From assembly GCA_045538755.1 (NCBI GenBank), contig JAZQEC010000002.1, forward strand, positions 124,001 through 188,000: a stretch of DNA of 64,000 nucleotides, read 5' to 3'. The translations under genes and the position numbers were made by a program. The notes under the pieces are model-generated. The model was given only the letters and a program-made list of their open reading frames with translations, was not told the DNA's origin and did not search any database. This stretch comes from UBA1738 sp045538755. GTDB taxonomy: Bacteria > Bacillota > Clostridia > UBA1381. Positions 49,160 to 58,420 of the stretch are shown here, in pieces (the stretch's first letter is position 1; every line of letters begins with the position of its first letter).

Positions 49160-50572
49160 TTATACTGTTTCTACCTTTATAATATTGGTATTTCCTGATT
49201 TGCCTTCAGCTTTTCCGCCTGTCATAACAATACTGTCTCCTTCTTTTAATGAAAGAACCTCTTTCGCTTTTTGAAGAGCGTGATAGAACAGCACATCGGT
49301 TGAGTCAAATCTCTCGCTAAGCACAGGAGTCACTCCCCAGGAAAGTGAAAGCTTATACCATACCTTTTTATTTATTGCCATTCCGACTATATCAACAGGC
49401 GCTCTAAAGCGTGAAACCATTCGCACAGTCATTCCTGAAATTGAGCTTACGACAATCGCTTTTGCTCCAATGTCTATTGCCATTCCGCATGTTGCGTGCG
49501 AAATTGCGTCAAGCTGATTTTTTATCTTAAAGTCAGCTCTATGAAAACGCTTTTTGTAATGGATGTGTTCTTCTGTTTCCTCTACAATTCTTGCCATTGT
49601 ACGAACTGTTTCAACAGGGTATTTGCCCGCTGCGGATTCACCAGAAAGCATTACAACGCTTGTTCCGTCATATACGGCATTTGCTACGTCTGAGATTTCC
49701 GCTCTTGTCGGACGTGGATTGTGAATCATAGATTCTAGCATTTCGGTTGCGGTTATGACACGTTTTCCAAGCATTCTGCACTTGGTAATAAGATATTTCT
49801 GGATTGACGGAAGCTCGGCAAAAGGTACTTCAACACCAAGGTCGCCTCGGGCAATCATTATTCCGTCACATTCTTCGCATATCTCTTCTATATTGTCAAT
49901 GCCCATACGGTTTTCGATTTTTGCGATAAGTCCGATATCTTTTCCGCCGCTTTCGTTAAGAAAGTCACGCATTGACTGAATGTCGGCACGGGTTGAAACA
50001 AAGGATGCTGCTACATAATCCACATCGTTTTTTATGCCGAACAATAGGTCATCTTTATCCTGACTGCTTAAAAATACCTGATTTAAAACCTTGTTCGGAA
50101 AGCTCATACTTTTTCGGTTTGAAATTTCGCCGCCAACAAGCACGGTACAAATGACATCTGTTTCGGTTTTTTCACGTACTTCGAATATTACAAGACCATT
50201 GTTTACCTGAACCTTGTCTCCAATCTGTAAATCGTTAACAAGTCCTGAATAATTAACAGAAACTCGGGTTTGGTCGCCTTCGATATCCTCGGTGGTAAAG
50301 CTGAAAGTGTCGCCTTCGTTTACAATAACTTTCTCTGTTTTGAACGTTTTTATACGGTATTCAGGGCCCTTGGTGTCAAGCATAATAGCTATTGGAAGAT
50401 TGAGTTTTTCACGAACTCTTTTTATCATATCAATTTTTTCCTGATGCTCAGCGTGGGTCCCGTGTGAAAAGTTGAGTCTTGCGACATTAAGGCCTGCCTT
50501 GCACATTTCAGTAAAAACCGCCTCATCACTGCTCGCAGGGCCTATGGTGCATATTATTTTTGTTTTTCTCAT
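49160..50572 (-). CDS. pyk: Pyruvate kinase
   Basis: The protein has 470 residues, the length of the basic form without the extra C-terminal PEP-utiliser-like domain of some Firmicutes. It converts PEP and ADP to pyruvate and ATP. KIICTIGPASSD at the N terminus, the IAKIENRMGIDNI motif, GIMIARGDLGVEVPF and the substrate-site ITATEMLESM are intact (ATEMLESM replaces the usual ATQMLESM). It is monocistronic. Confidence 0.95.
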   Translation of the reverse strand: MRKTKIICTIGPASSDEAVFTEMCKAGLNVARLNFSHGTHAEHQEKIDMIKRVREKLNLPIAIMLDTKGPEYRIKTFKTEKVIVNEGDTFSFTTEDIEGDQTRVSVNYSGLVNDLQIGDKVQVNNGLVIFEVREKTETDVICTVLVGGEISNRKSMSFPNKVLNQVFLSSQDKDDLLFGIKNDVDYVAASFVSTRADIQSMRDFLNESGGKDIGLIAKIENRMGIDNIEEICEECDGIMIARGDLGVEVPFAELPSIQKYLITKCRMLGKRVITATEMLESMIHNPRPTRAEISDVANAVYDGTSVVMLSGESAAGKYPVETVRTMARIVEETEEHIHYKKRFHRADFKIKNQLDAISHATCGMAIDIGAKAIVVSSISGMTVRMVSRFRAPVDIVGMAINKKVWYKLSLSWGVTPVLSERFDSTDVLFYHALQKAKEVLSLKEGDSIVMTGGKAEGKSGNTNIIKVETV

Positions 50573-50777
50573 ACACTGGTACCTTCTCTCAAAGTTTAAT
50601 TATCATTACATTTTATTATACCATATTTTTGCATAAATGTAAATATGATATGCACAATTAACATAAAGAATCCGCATAGAAATTCACTGTAATTGTAAGA
50701 ATTATTGAGTATTCTTTTATAATGCTAGCATAAATATAATAATCATAACAAAGAACAGTATAGGTCTTTAAAGTTGC

Positions 50778-50806
50778 TTGACATTTATACAAATTAGCTG
50801 TATAAT
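50778..50806 (+). promoter_or_regulatory. Promoter of the mgtC-like gene
   Basis: TTGACA, 17 bases, TATAAT; a near-consensus sigma-A promoter 33 bases before the GTG start. 50573-50777 shows no other feature. Confidence 0.75.
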
Positions 50807-50839
50807 GAGGCAACAAATTATTAAAAGGAGTGCATAGAA

Positions 50840-51508
50840 GTGACTGAAGTTATAACACAGCAGGTTGTATTTTTTGTACGGCTGTTGATTGCGTGCATAT
50901 GTGGCGGTATGATTGGCTATGAAAGAACTAACAGAGGAAAAGGAGCAGGAATCAGAACACATATTATTGTTGCACTTGCATCAGCACTTATGATGCTTGT
51001 TTCAAAATACGGATTTGGTGATATGGCCGCAGGCGGCGGAGACGGCTCACGTATTGCAGCGCAGGTAGTAAGCGGAGTTGGTTTTCTGGGTGCGGGTATG
51101 ATATATTTTAACGGAAGGCATTCGGTTAAAGGACTTACTACTGCAGCAGGAATTTGGGCAACGTCAGGTGTTGGGCTTGCTATCGGAGCGGGACTTTATC
51201 TGATGGGTATTTTGACATCGGTATTGATTGTTGCAATGCAGATTATTATGCACAAGAATTTCAAAATGCTGCAACTACCAAATGAAGAAACTTTAAATGC
51301 GGTACTTACGGATGAAAAGGAATCGCTTGAATATCTGCACTATATACTTGCGCAGTATGAAATTGTTATTACAAAGTTCAGCTTTACAAGAAGAGACAAC
51401 TATGAGGTAGAAGTTGAAATGCAAGTTAATGTGCCGCCTGCTACCAATTATAATGAGTTAATTGAAACATTCCAGCAAAGCAAGTACTTTAAAGCCATAA
51501 GCATCTAA
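50840..51508 (+). CDS. MgtC/SapB-family membrane protein
   Basis: The protein has 222 residues. The family pattern is strong: VRLLIACICGGMIGYERTNR, GAGIRTHIIVALASALMML, QVVSGVGFLGAGMI and GLTTAAGIWATSGVGLAIG. A soluble ACT-like C-terminal domain follows. MgtC proteins are linked to magnesium homeostasis and ATP synthase control. The start is GTG after AAAAGGAG. Confidence 0.88.
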   Translation: MTEVITQQVVFFVRLLIACICGGMIGYERTNRGKGAGIRTHIIVALASALMMLVSKYGFGDMAAGGGDGSRIAAQVVSGVGFLGAGMIYFNGRHSVKGLTTAAGIWATSGVGLAIGAGLYLMGILTSVLIVAMQIIMHKNFKMLQLPNEETLNAVLTDEKESLEYLHYILAQYEIVITKFSFTRRDNYEVEVEMQVNVPPATNYNELIETFQQSKYFKAISI

Positions 51509-51528
51509 AGAGTACAATGATTTAGAAT

Positions 51529-51568
51529 AAAAGCAAAGAGCATATCATATGATATGCTCTTTGCTTTT
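51529..51568. terminator. Bidirectional terminator between mgtC-like and symporter genes
   Basis: A perfect 20-bp palindrome half (51529-51548 with 51549-51568) with A/T flanks serves both convergent genes; it overlaps the symporter stop codon. Confidence 0.75.
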
Positions 51569-53114
51569 ATTCGTCGCTTAAAGATACTTTTGCTGATACA
51601 AGGACTTTCTCTTCATAACAAGTGAAGCAAGAGTCTACAAGTTGTTTATCAGGTGCTTTTGTAAACGCACTGACAATCGGAACGATTATAAATCCTGCCA
51701 GCATTGCGATAACCCCGCAGTTAATAGGTGACTGTAAAAGTGTCGGGAAAGAAGGCCTTATAAGCATATTCAAAATCATAATTCCTGAACCAAAGATGAA
51801 GTTTGCCCATACAGCCGCTTTAGTTGCACGTTTCCAGTAAAGTCCAAACATAAACGGAGCAAGGAACGCACCTGCCAAAGCTCCCCATGAAATACCCATC
51901 ATATCTGCGATGGCGCTAAGCTTATCTTTATTAAGTGCTATAAATGCTGAAATTGCAATAAATAAAACTATCAGCACTCTCATAATAAGAACCTGCTTCT
52001 TTTCTGTCATATTTTTAATAACATTGTCCTTCAAAAGGTCAAGTGTGAGGGTTGAGCTTGACGCAAGAACAAGTGATGAAAGTGTGGACATCGAAGCTGA
52101 AAGCACTAAAATTATAACTATTGCGATAAGTACATCAGGAAGATTAGAAAGCATCGTTGGAATGATTGCGTCAAATCCGCCTTCAATAGCACCGTTTGGA
52201 AGGAATGTAAGCTTGTCGGTAAAGAGCCTTCCGAAGCCACCGAGGAAATAACATCCGCCCGCAACGATTACTGCAAATATCGTTGAAATGATTGTGCCTT
52301 TATTGATGTCTTTTTCGCTCTTTATGGCATAGAACTTTTGCACCATCTGCGGAAGTCCCCAAGTACCTAAGGATGTGAGGATAACTACAAACGCAAGCCC
52401 TAACGGGTCAGGTCCAAAGAAAGAGTTGAACGCACCAGGCGCTGCACCTTCCATTTCAACTGCAGCAAGACCGTTTAATGAGCCCACAAACCCGCCGTTT
52501 TGTGAAAGCACTGCCGCAATAACTGCAACAATACCGATTATCATAATTATGCCCTGTATAAAGTCGTTAATGGCTGTTGCCATATACCCGCCGGCAATAA
52601 CGTAAATTCCTGTTAAAACTGCCATTATTACAACGCATACAGAGTAGCTTACACCAGGAAATGCCATTTCAAAAAGACGTGAAAGCCCGTTGTAAAGTGA
52701 AGCTGTGTAAGGAATAAGGAACACAAACACTAAAGCAGAAGCTGCAATTTTTAGAGACGGAGCTGAAAATCTTTTTCCAAAGAACTCCGGCATTGTAGCA
52801 CTGTTTAAATGGTGTGACATAAGGCGTGTGCGTCTTCCAAGAACCAGCCAGGCAAGAAGTGAGCCGATAACTGCGTTTCCTATGCCTATCCAGGTAGAAG
52901 CAATGCCGAACTTCCAGCCGAACTGACCTGCGTAGCCTACAAAAATTACGGCAGAAAAGTATGATGTTCCGTAAGCAAATGCCGTTAGCCAAGGACCGAC
53001 CGAGCGACCACCTAAAACAAAGCCGTTTACATCTGTGGAGTTCTTACGGCAGTAGATGCCGACACCAACCATTACACCAAAAAATACAACCAACATAATA
53101 AGTTTGAGAATCAT
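51567..53114 (-). CDS. Sodium:solute symporter (SSS family)
   Basis: The protein has 515 residues with about 13 membrane helices. VLGGRSVGPWLTAFAYGTSY near the N terminus and ASSTLTLDLLKDNV carry SSS-family signature positions. The group includes proline, pantothenate and other transporters. The T-box leader upstream shows control by an uncharged tRNA, so the substrate is probably an amino acid. The start ATG 53114 follows TAGGAGG. Confidence 0.85.
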   Translation of the reverse strand: MILKLIMLVVFFGVMVGVGIYCRKNSTDVNGFVLGGRSVGPWLTAFAYGTSYFSAVIFVGYAGQFGWKFGIASTWIGIGNAVIGSLLAWLVLGRRTRLMSHHLNSATMPEFFGKRFSAPSLKIAASALVFVFLIPYTASLYNGLSRLFEMAFPGVSYSVCVVIMAVLTGIYVIAGGYMATAINDFIQGIIMIIGIVAVIAAVLSQNGGFVGSLNGLAAVEMEGAAPGAFNSFFGPDPLGLAFVVILTSLGTWGLPQMVQKFYAIKSEKDINKGTIISTIFAVIVAGGCYFLGGFGRLFTDKLTFLPNGAIEGGFDAIIPTMLSNLPDVLIAIVIILVLSASMSTLSSLVLASSSTLTLDLLKDNVIKNMTEKKQVLIMRVLIVLFIAISAFIALNKDKLSAIADMMGISWGALAGAFLAPFMFGLYWKRATKAAVWANFIFGSGIMILNMLIRPSFPTLLQSPINCGVIAMLAGFIIVPIVSAFTKAPDKQLVDSCFTCYEEKVLVSAKVSLSDE

Positions 53115-53164
53115 AATAAATACCTCCTAAAAAGTTATTTTTTCTGGAGAACAAAATAAAAAAA

Positions 53165-53463
53165 TCCCGTCCTCACCTTATAAGCTGAGGACGAGATGTT
53201 ATAATCCCGTGTTACCACCTCATTTTACCGCTACTTCACAGCATCGGCCTCATTGGGTACTCGAATAAACGGTGATACCCTTACGCTTTAACGGGCGAAC
53301 CCGTCGCAGCCTACTTAGATTAAAAATCTGTTTGGTGCGAAGCTCCGAGAATGTATTCACAGATACCGCCGCCACTGCCTTGCACCAACCGACAGCTCTC
53401 TTTGGTCAGCTGTATATCGCTACTTGTTTCTCATCATTGCCTTTATTATGTATGGTTTTGTTG
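53165..53463 (-). ncRNA. T-box leader (tRNA-sensing riboswitch)
   Basis: On the minus strand the leader contains a stem I with AGTA near 53426, AGAGAGCTG and the distal-loop signature GGTTGGTGCAAGGC. A candidate specifier GAA-TAC-A comes next, then CTCGGAGC. The T-box GAGGTGGTAACACGGG follows at about 53206-53221, and then a terminator stem TCGTCCTCA/TGAGGACGGGA followed by seven T. UAC would mean tyrosine, but alternative registers of the specifier loop (for example AUU) are not excluded. Uncharged tRNA would stabilise the antiterminator and switch on the symporter. Confidence 0.9.
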
Positions 53464-53469
53464 TTTTAC

Positions 53470-53498
53470 ATTTTAGCACCGTTTTTTTTATTTGTCAA
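53470..53498 (-). promoter_or_regulatory. Promoter of the T-box/symporter unit
   Basis: On the minus strand TTGACA (53498-53493), 17 bases, TAAAAT (53475-53470). Transcription would begin near 53463. Confidence 0.75.
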
Positions 53499-53563
53499 CA
53501 GTTTTTTGGAAAAATTTCGTTTTTTAAACATTATGTAGTACAGAACGCAATATAGACGGTATA

Positions 53564-53592
53564 TTGACATTAAATTTAAAATATGCTACAAT
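53564..53592 (+). promoter_or_regulatory. Promoter of the gtrA operon
   Basis: TTGACA, 17 bases, TACAAT, 59 bases before the GTG start of the GtrA gene. Confidence 0.65.
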
Positions 53593-53651
53593 TAATTTGA
53601 TGATTTATATGAAGATAAAGAGCCTGAACGAGGCTTTTTTGGAGGAAAAAA

Positions 53652-54104
53652 GTGAAAGATACCATCAAAAAATTTGTATCTGTTTTTTTTGATAAAACCT
53701 TTTTAAAATTTATTTTTATAGGCATAATCAATACCGTAGTTGGCACAACTATAATGTTTGTTTTTTATAACATATTTAATTTTTCCTACTGGATATCGAC
53801 TGCCTCTAACTACTTTCTTACAAGTATATTGAGCTTCTTTTTGAATAAGTACTTTACTTTTTCAAATCAAAAATCGTCTTTTATGCAGGTTGTAAGATTT
53901 GCAATTAATATATCTGTGTGCTACTTCCTTGCATACGGAATTGCAAAACAGCTTGCACTTTATATTTTTGAGTTTGCAGGCGAAAAACTGCAAAATAATA
54001 TTGCGATGATTATAGGTATGGGTCTATTTACCATTTTAAACTATATAGGACAGAGATTTTTCTGCTTTAAAGATACACCAAAAGGAGAAAAAAGTGATGA
54101 ATAA
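53652..54104 (+). CDS. GtrA-family membrane protein
   Basis: The protein has 150 residues with four membrane helices. LKFIFIGIINTVVGTTIMFV and ASNYFLTSILSFFLNKYFTF are diagnostic. GtrA-like proteins are thought to flip or help use polyprenyl-phosphate sugars for surface glycosylation. The start is GTG after TTGGAGG. Its end overlaps the next gene by 11 bases. Confidence 0.85.
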   Translation: MKDTIKKFVSVFFDKTFLKFIFIGIINTVVGTTIMFVFYNIFNFSYWISTASNYFLTSILSFFLNKYFTFSNQKSSFMQVVRFAINISVCYFLAYGIAKQLALYIFEFAGEKLQNNIAMIIGMGLFTILNYIGQRFFCFKDTPKGEKSDE

Positions 54105-55737
54105 ACTGTTTGATAAATTTAAGCTTAATTCAAAAAATTACTATTTGTACACAGGACTTTTTATATTCATTTTTTTGTGCTTGAGGTATGTCTGTTGCGG
54201 CTTTGAGTATTATCATCAGCTTGATGACTATATTCAGTATTACAACTATGCAAGTTCCTCTGACTACATACAGCTAATTTTGCAGCAGGGACTTTTAAAT
54301 TCGCGGCCTCTTGCAGGTATAACCGACCTTTATGTGTGGGCTAAATTTTTTGACTGTATGATTGTTGCCGTCTTTATCATCTCGGCAATGTATGCAGCTT
54401 CTGCAGTACTGTTTTTGAAAGTGTTAAAAAAACACTTTAACCTGAGCATAATGTTTACTGTTTTTTACGCACTTATGCCGTTTTTCTATGAAGGTGCATA
54501 TTGGGTTTCTGCATCGTCAAGAATTGTAGTCGGCCTTTTCTTTGTTGCATTGGCGGCGTATCAGCTTGAGCAATTTATGAAAGCAAAAAAGGCTGTTAAT
54601 GTTATTGCTTTCGCTTTTTTCCAGTTACTTGCGTTCTGCTTTTATGAACAGATTCTTATTTTGTCGGCTGTACTTACATTTTTACAGACGTTGCTCAATT
54701 TTAAGGAAAACAAAAAGGGTCTTTTGCTTAATTTGATTACGATTTTAAACGGAATTATTTATTTTTCAGTAACTACATATTCAAAAAGGTTCGGAACTTC
54801 AGCACTTGGAAACCGTATGAAAATAGTCTGGCCGGAAAGGGGACCGTATTATATCGAGTACTTAAAAAATGTGGCGGAACAGGTTAAAACTGCCTTTGTT
54901 ACAGCACCTATGGCTATATGCACAAATGGTTTTGTAAAAGGACTTGACATAATTTTAAAGGGCGGCTGGTGGATGCTGATTCCTATTATAGTTATATTTG
55001 TGAGGCTCTATAAAAACGGCGGCCAAGCAGAAAACAAAAACAGGAAAACAATAGCAGCAATTTTCTGCAGCCTGTGCTTAATAATTGCTCCTATATCAAT
55101 ATTCTTTGCTCTTGAAAACAGCTATTTCAGTATGCGAAATATTCTTCCGTCTTTTGTCGGAGCAGCGATTTTGCTTGATTTAATTTTTGTGGCTGTTGCT
55201 AAAAGAAGTATTATTGTAAAATATGCCCTGCCTGTAATCTTGGTTGCGGGATTCTTTGTATCGTCGCTTGGTGAAACATATGACTATAAGAGAATTAATG
55301 AGTTTGACCATAAAATCGGACAGGAAATTGCTCTTATTCAAAAGCCGGGCAGCACTAACGGAAAAACGGCATTTTTGATTAAAGCTGAAGATAAGCCGCA
55401 ATCCACTTATAAATTCCATGAGCATGGCATAGGTGTTATAGAAAGTAACTGGGCACTTCATGGCTTGTTGGTGTACTTAATTAACGGAGAGCCTGCGGGT
55501 GACACTGTACCGATTGAAATTAATAATGACATATATCACGAAAGATGGGAACAGTCCCTTAAAACGATGAGCAGCTTTGATACCGTATATCTTTGGGATG
55601 CAAAAAATGAAAAATTTGAAAAGCTTAAAAAGAAAAATATTTCTGAAGGGGCTTGCGAGTTGGCTTTTGAAAGCGGTGAGCTATTTGCAACAACGGAAGA
55701 AATTGATGGTATTGGATATGTATATTTAAACAAGTAA
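54094..55737 (+). CDS. Multi-pass membrane glycosyltransferase-like protein (GT-C fold)
   Basis: The protein has 547 residues. About ten to twelve helices fill the first 390 residues, and the last ~150 residues are soluble. An acidic pair in the first loop (YYHQLDDYIQYYNY) fits the catalytic position of GT-C enzymes that use lipid-linked sugars. Together with GtrA it would add a sugar to an envelope polymer. No closer family is recognised with confidence. Confidence 0.6.
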   Translation: MMNKLFDKFKLNSKNYYLYTGLFIFIFLCLRYVCCGFEYYHQLDDYIQYYNYASSSDYIQLILQQGLLNSRPLAGITDLYVWAKFFDCMIVAVFIISAMYAASAVLFLKVLKKHFNLSIMFTVFYALMPFFYEGAYWVSASSRIVVGLFFVALAAYQLEQFMKAKKAVNVIAFAFFQLLAFCFYEQILILSAVLTFLQTLLNFKENKKGLLLNLITILNGIIYFSVTTYSKRFGTSALGNRMKIVWPERGPYYIEYLKNVAEQVKTAFVTAPMAICTNGFVKGLDIILKGGWWMLIPIIVIFVRLYKNGGQAENKNRKTIAAIFCSLCLIIAPISIFFALENSYFSMRNILPSFVGAAILLDLIFVAVAKRSIIVKYALPVILVAGFFVSSLGETYDYKRINEFDHKIGQEIALIQKPGSTNGKTAFLIKAEDKPQSTYKFHEHGIGVIESNWALHGLLVYLINGEPAGDTVPIEINNDIYHERWEQSLKTMSSFDTVYLWDAKNEKFEKLKKKNISEGACELAFESGELFATTEEIDGIGYVYLNK

Positions 55738-55749
55738 AGGAGAATGGTT

Positions 55750-57636
55750 ATGAAAAAAATATTATCAGCTGTACTTGCTCTTATTATGATGCATTTTTCA
55801 GTAAATGTATATGCGACATCTTTTGATGAAGCGCAAAACAATATTTGGAAAGCATATATTGCAGCTTTTGATTATGAAAAGGCAGGTGACTATGATCTGG
55901 CTCTTAATGAGTATAACAGATTTATAAATTATGCAACGTATCTTCAGGAAAATGCCGGACAAAGCCATTGGGAAAATATAAAAGGACTGGGTGCGATTGC
56001 AAATCATCTTAGTATGAAGCCAGAGCTCTATGTTGAGTCGACAAACCCTGCTGATGCAAAATACTTTGGTGCAAAATACGAACCGCAGTTTGGCGCATTT
56101 TACGGAAAATGTGATACATTCGACAAGGAAAATGAAACTGCATTTCTTCTTTATGTAAGATTTGGAACAGAAACAATCGGTGGATTTTCCTATATGATTC
56201 CTGAGAATGAAGATATTTATCTTGAAATTGCGTGGAATACACCAAATCAAAATAAGGCGGAGCTTGACCTTATAAACAGCGGTGCGATGGACGAGTATAT
56301 AGTTTCAAACCTGCAATATGTATCAACATTAAAACAGAAGGTGCTTTTGAGATTCGGCGCAGAGGTAAACTGCTGGATGCTTCCATCAGACGAAACAGAA
56401 CTCGCTGCATTTATAGAAAGTTATAAAGCCGCTTTCAGACGTATTGCAGACTTTGCAAGGCAGTATGCTCCAAATGCGGCTATGGTTTATTCGCCAAATG
56501 ATATCTCTAACTGGTATGTAACTGCAGAGGACTTTTATCCTGGAGACGAATATGTTGACTGGGTAGGTTTGTCTATGTATTCAAATCTTAACGACAGTGC
56601 AAAATTTGAAAGGGCAAACACGTACGATGCGTACTACTGTCTTGGATATTATGATAACCCGATTGTAAAAATTAAAAATATCGTAGATGCTTTCGGTGAC
56701 AGAAAGCCTATACTTATAAGCGAATGCGGATTTGCTTACGGCGGTGACGGTCTGCAGACCGAGGCTCATGCAATAAAGCAACTTAAAAACTTCTATTCGT
56801 ATGTTACAATGGTATATCCGCAGGTTAAGGGTGTTATGTTCTTTAATGCGAACTTCGAAAAGCAGTTCAGTCTGGAACATTCACCAAACCTTATGGCAGC
56901 CTACAAGGAAACAACAAAATCCAACATAAGTTTTAATGCGTTAAGGACAGGTAATAAAAAGGGATATACAAGATTCTCAACCTTAAATGAAAGAATTACA
57001 ACTTTAAACCTCCACTTATATGCTCAATTCCCTTCAGAAAACGAAACAAGTGTCGGATATGCACTTGACGGCACGGGTATTCCGCATAAAGGAACATATC
57101 CGTACTCGGCTTATATAGATGTTTCACAGCTTTCGATTGGCAGACACGTTCTTAATGTTGCTGTTTCAAACGGTACGTACTATACTTCAAAAGAATATGT
57201 ATTCTATGTAGGTCCTGATAATTATGTCGGTCAGACAGAGGCAGCGCTTAGTCAGCCGGCAAATGATAAAATTACGGTTGCACTTAACGGACTACCGATA
57301 GAATTTCCTCAAGATCCGATAATTTATGAAGGAAGAACACTTGTTCCGCTTCGTAAAATTTTCGAAAGCTTAGGTGCTAAGGTTGATTGGATTGCCGAAA
57401 CAAAAACTATTGTTTCTAAAAAAGGAAATAAGCAAATCACTATGCAGATTGATAATAACCAAATGCAAATTGACGATGATGTGACTGATGGAGTCAGCCC
57501 AAGAACGGAAATACTTGATGTTCCGGCAATGCTTATAAACGGAAATACTCTTGTACCTGTACGTGCAATAAGCAACGGCTATGACTGTGGCGTCGGCTGG
57601 AATGGCGATACAAGGACAGTTATAATAACTCAATAA
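55750..57636 (+). CDS. Secreted GH26-like glycosidase with copper-amine-oxidase-type C-terminal domain
   Basis: The protein has 628 residues. A signal peptide (KKILSAVLALIMMHFSVNVYA) is followed by a TIM-barrel-like domain (about 85-390) with candidate acid/base E205 in LLRFGAEVNCW and nucleophile E325 in ILISECGFAYG, the layout of clan GH-A and GH26. An Ig-like linker precedes a C-terminal CuAO-N1-type module (IIYEGRTLVPLRKIFESLGA, then LVPVRAISNGY), common in Clostridia surface proteins. It may trim the glycan made by the two upstream gene products. ATG 55750 is chosen because GGAG is then 8 bases away. Confidence 0.75.
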   Translation: MKKILSAVLALIMMHFSVNVYATSFDEAQNNIWKAYIAAFDYEKAGDYDLALNEYNRFINYATYLQENAGQSHWENIKGLGAIANHLSMKPELYVESTNPADAKYFGAKYEPQFGAFYGKCDTFDKENETAFLLYVRFGTETIGGFSYMIPENEDIYLEIAWNTPNQNKAELDLINSGAMDEYIVSNLQYVSTLKQKVLLRFGAEVNCWMLPSDETELAAFIESYKAAFRRIADFARQYAPNAAMVYSPNDISNWYVTAEDFYPGDEYVDWVGLSMYSNLNDSAKFERANTYDAYYCLGYYDNPIVKIKNIVDAFGDRKPILISECGFAYGGDGLQTEAHAIKQLKNFYSYVTMVYPQVKGVMFFNANFEKQFSLEHSPNLMAAYKETTKSNISFNALRTGNKKGYTRFSTLNERITTLNLHLYAQFPSENETSVGYALDGTGIPHKGTYPYSAYIDVSQLSIGRHVLNVAVSNGTYYTSKEYVFYVGPDNYVGQTEAALSQPANDKITVALNGLPIEFPQDPIIYEGRTLVPLRKIFESLGAKVDWIAETKTIVSKKGNKQITMQIDNNQMQIDDDVTDGVSPRTEILDVPAMLINGNTLVPVRAISNGYDCGVGWNGDTRTVIITQ

Positions 57637-57644
57637 ATGATTAA

Positions 57645-57677
57645 ACGACTGCGATAAAATACATTTTTTGCGGTCGT
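57645..57677 (+). terminator. Terminator of the gtrA operon
   Basis: ACGACTGC and GCGGTCGT pair around an AT-rich loop just after the glycosidase stop; the tail is weak. Confidence 0.45.
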
Positions 57678-58075
57678 TATACAATAAAACGCACCCTCAA
57701 ATCAGGGTGCGTTTTGGCTATTATTTGGTTACATATTTGCAGTTCAATGTTTTTAAAACAGCATTGACTTCTAAAGTTTCGGCAAAAATCGTTTCCGGTG
57801 CCAAGTGGAATAACACCGATTTCTGCACCTAGACATTCTATTGAACCGTTTAAAACTTCGTTTAAGGTGCCATCGCCGCCGCAGGCAATAAATCTTGCTT
57901 TGCCAAACTTTTCGCAGTAGCTTTTAACAAATTTGCGTGCATCATCTACGGCTTTTGTGAGATAAATCTGTACGTCTTTGCCGGCTTTTGAAGATGCCAA
58001 CTGTATTGAGTCGATTAACTTTTGTATATCTTTGCCCGGACCGGCTTGGGGGTTTACGATAAAAACTGTTTTCAT
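57677..58075 (-). pseudogene. Truncated diacylglycerol/lipid kinase
   Basis: The frame gives 132 residues; family members have about 290-300. The N-terminal catalytic part is intact: VFIVNPQAGPGKD, then ACGGDGTLNEVLNG and VIPLGTGNDFCRNF. After that the sequence no longer looks like the family and runs through the terminator hairpin at 57686-57715. The alternative frame across the join reads TLEVNAVLKTLNCKYVTK and stops just before that hairpin, so a large deletion probably fused the beginning to the last few codons out of frame. Lipid kinase activity is unlikely. Confidence 0.75.
57686..57715 (-). terminator. Terminator of the truncated dagK
   Basis: AAAACGCACCCT and AGGGTGCGTTTT form a 12-bp stem inside the read-through tail of the truncated gene. 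Confidence 0.7.
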
Positions 58076-58184
58076 AGAAAACTCCTTATTTGTCGATTTA
58101 TGTAAATTATATCACGTAAAATGATATTTCGTCAATGCAAAACTTGTCTTTTTGTTGAGGTTGTGGTATAATGAATCAAACAAA

Positions 58185-58365
58185 GTTTAATTCGGCTAAA
58201 TTCGCCTGCGACGAGCTAAATTGAGCAAGCTCAGCTAAATTGCCTGCGGCAGCTAAATGTGCCTCGCACGCTTAGAGCGAATTTAAAGCTGTTTCGATAG
58301 AAACAATTTAGCTATGGAGCGATAGCGGAATAATTTAGCTTTGAACGAAGTTCAAAATTTAGATA
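58185..58365. repeat. Clustered GCTAAATT hairpin repeats
   Basis: The octamer GCTAAATT, or its inverse AATTTAGC, recurs at least six times at about 20-base spacing. Units alternate with small self-complementary cores such as GAGCAAGCTC, CTATGGAGCGATAG and TTGAACGAAGTTCAA. No coding sequence is present in 58080-58420. The array could fold as a comb of short hairpins. Confidence 0.6.
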
Positions 58366-58420
58366 GAAAGTTTGGCGTATAGATTGTACAGTCTTTATAT
58401 AAAGATTGTCGAAATCAAAA

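Noticed and set aside
50573..50839. Magnesium riboswitch ahead of the mgtC-like gene
   Set aside because: The stretch between the consensus promoter and start codon is only about 30 bases, too short for a known magnesium-sensing leader.
58185..58365. CRISPR array
   Set aside because: Repeat units are about 20 bases, imperfect and self-complementary, without constant repeats or unique spacers, and no cas gene is near.
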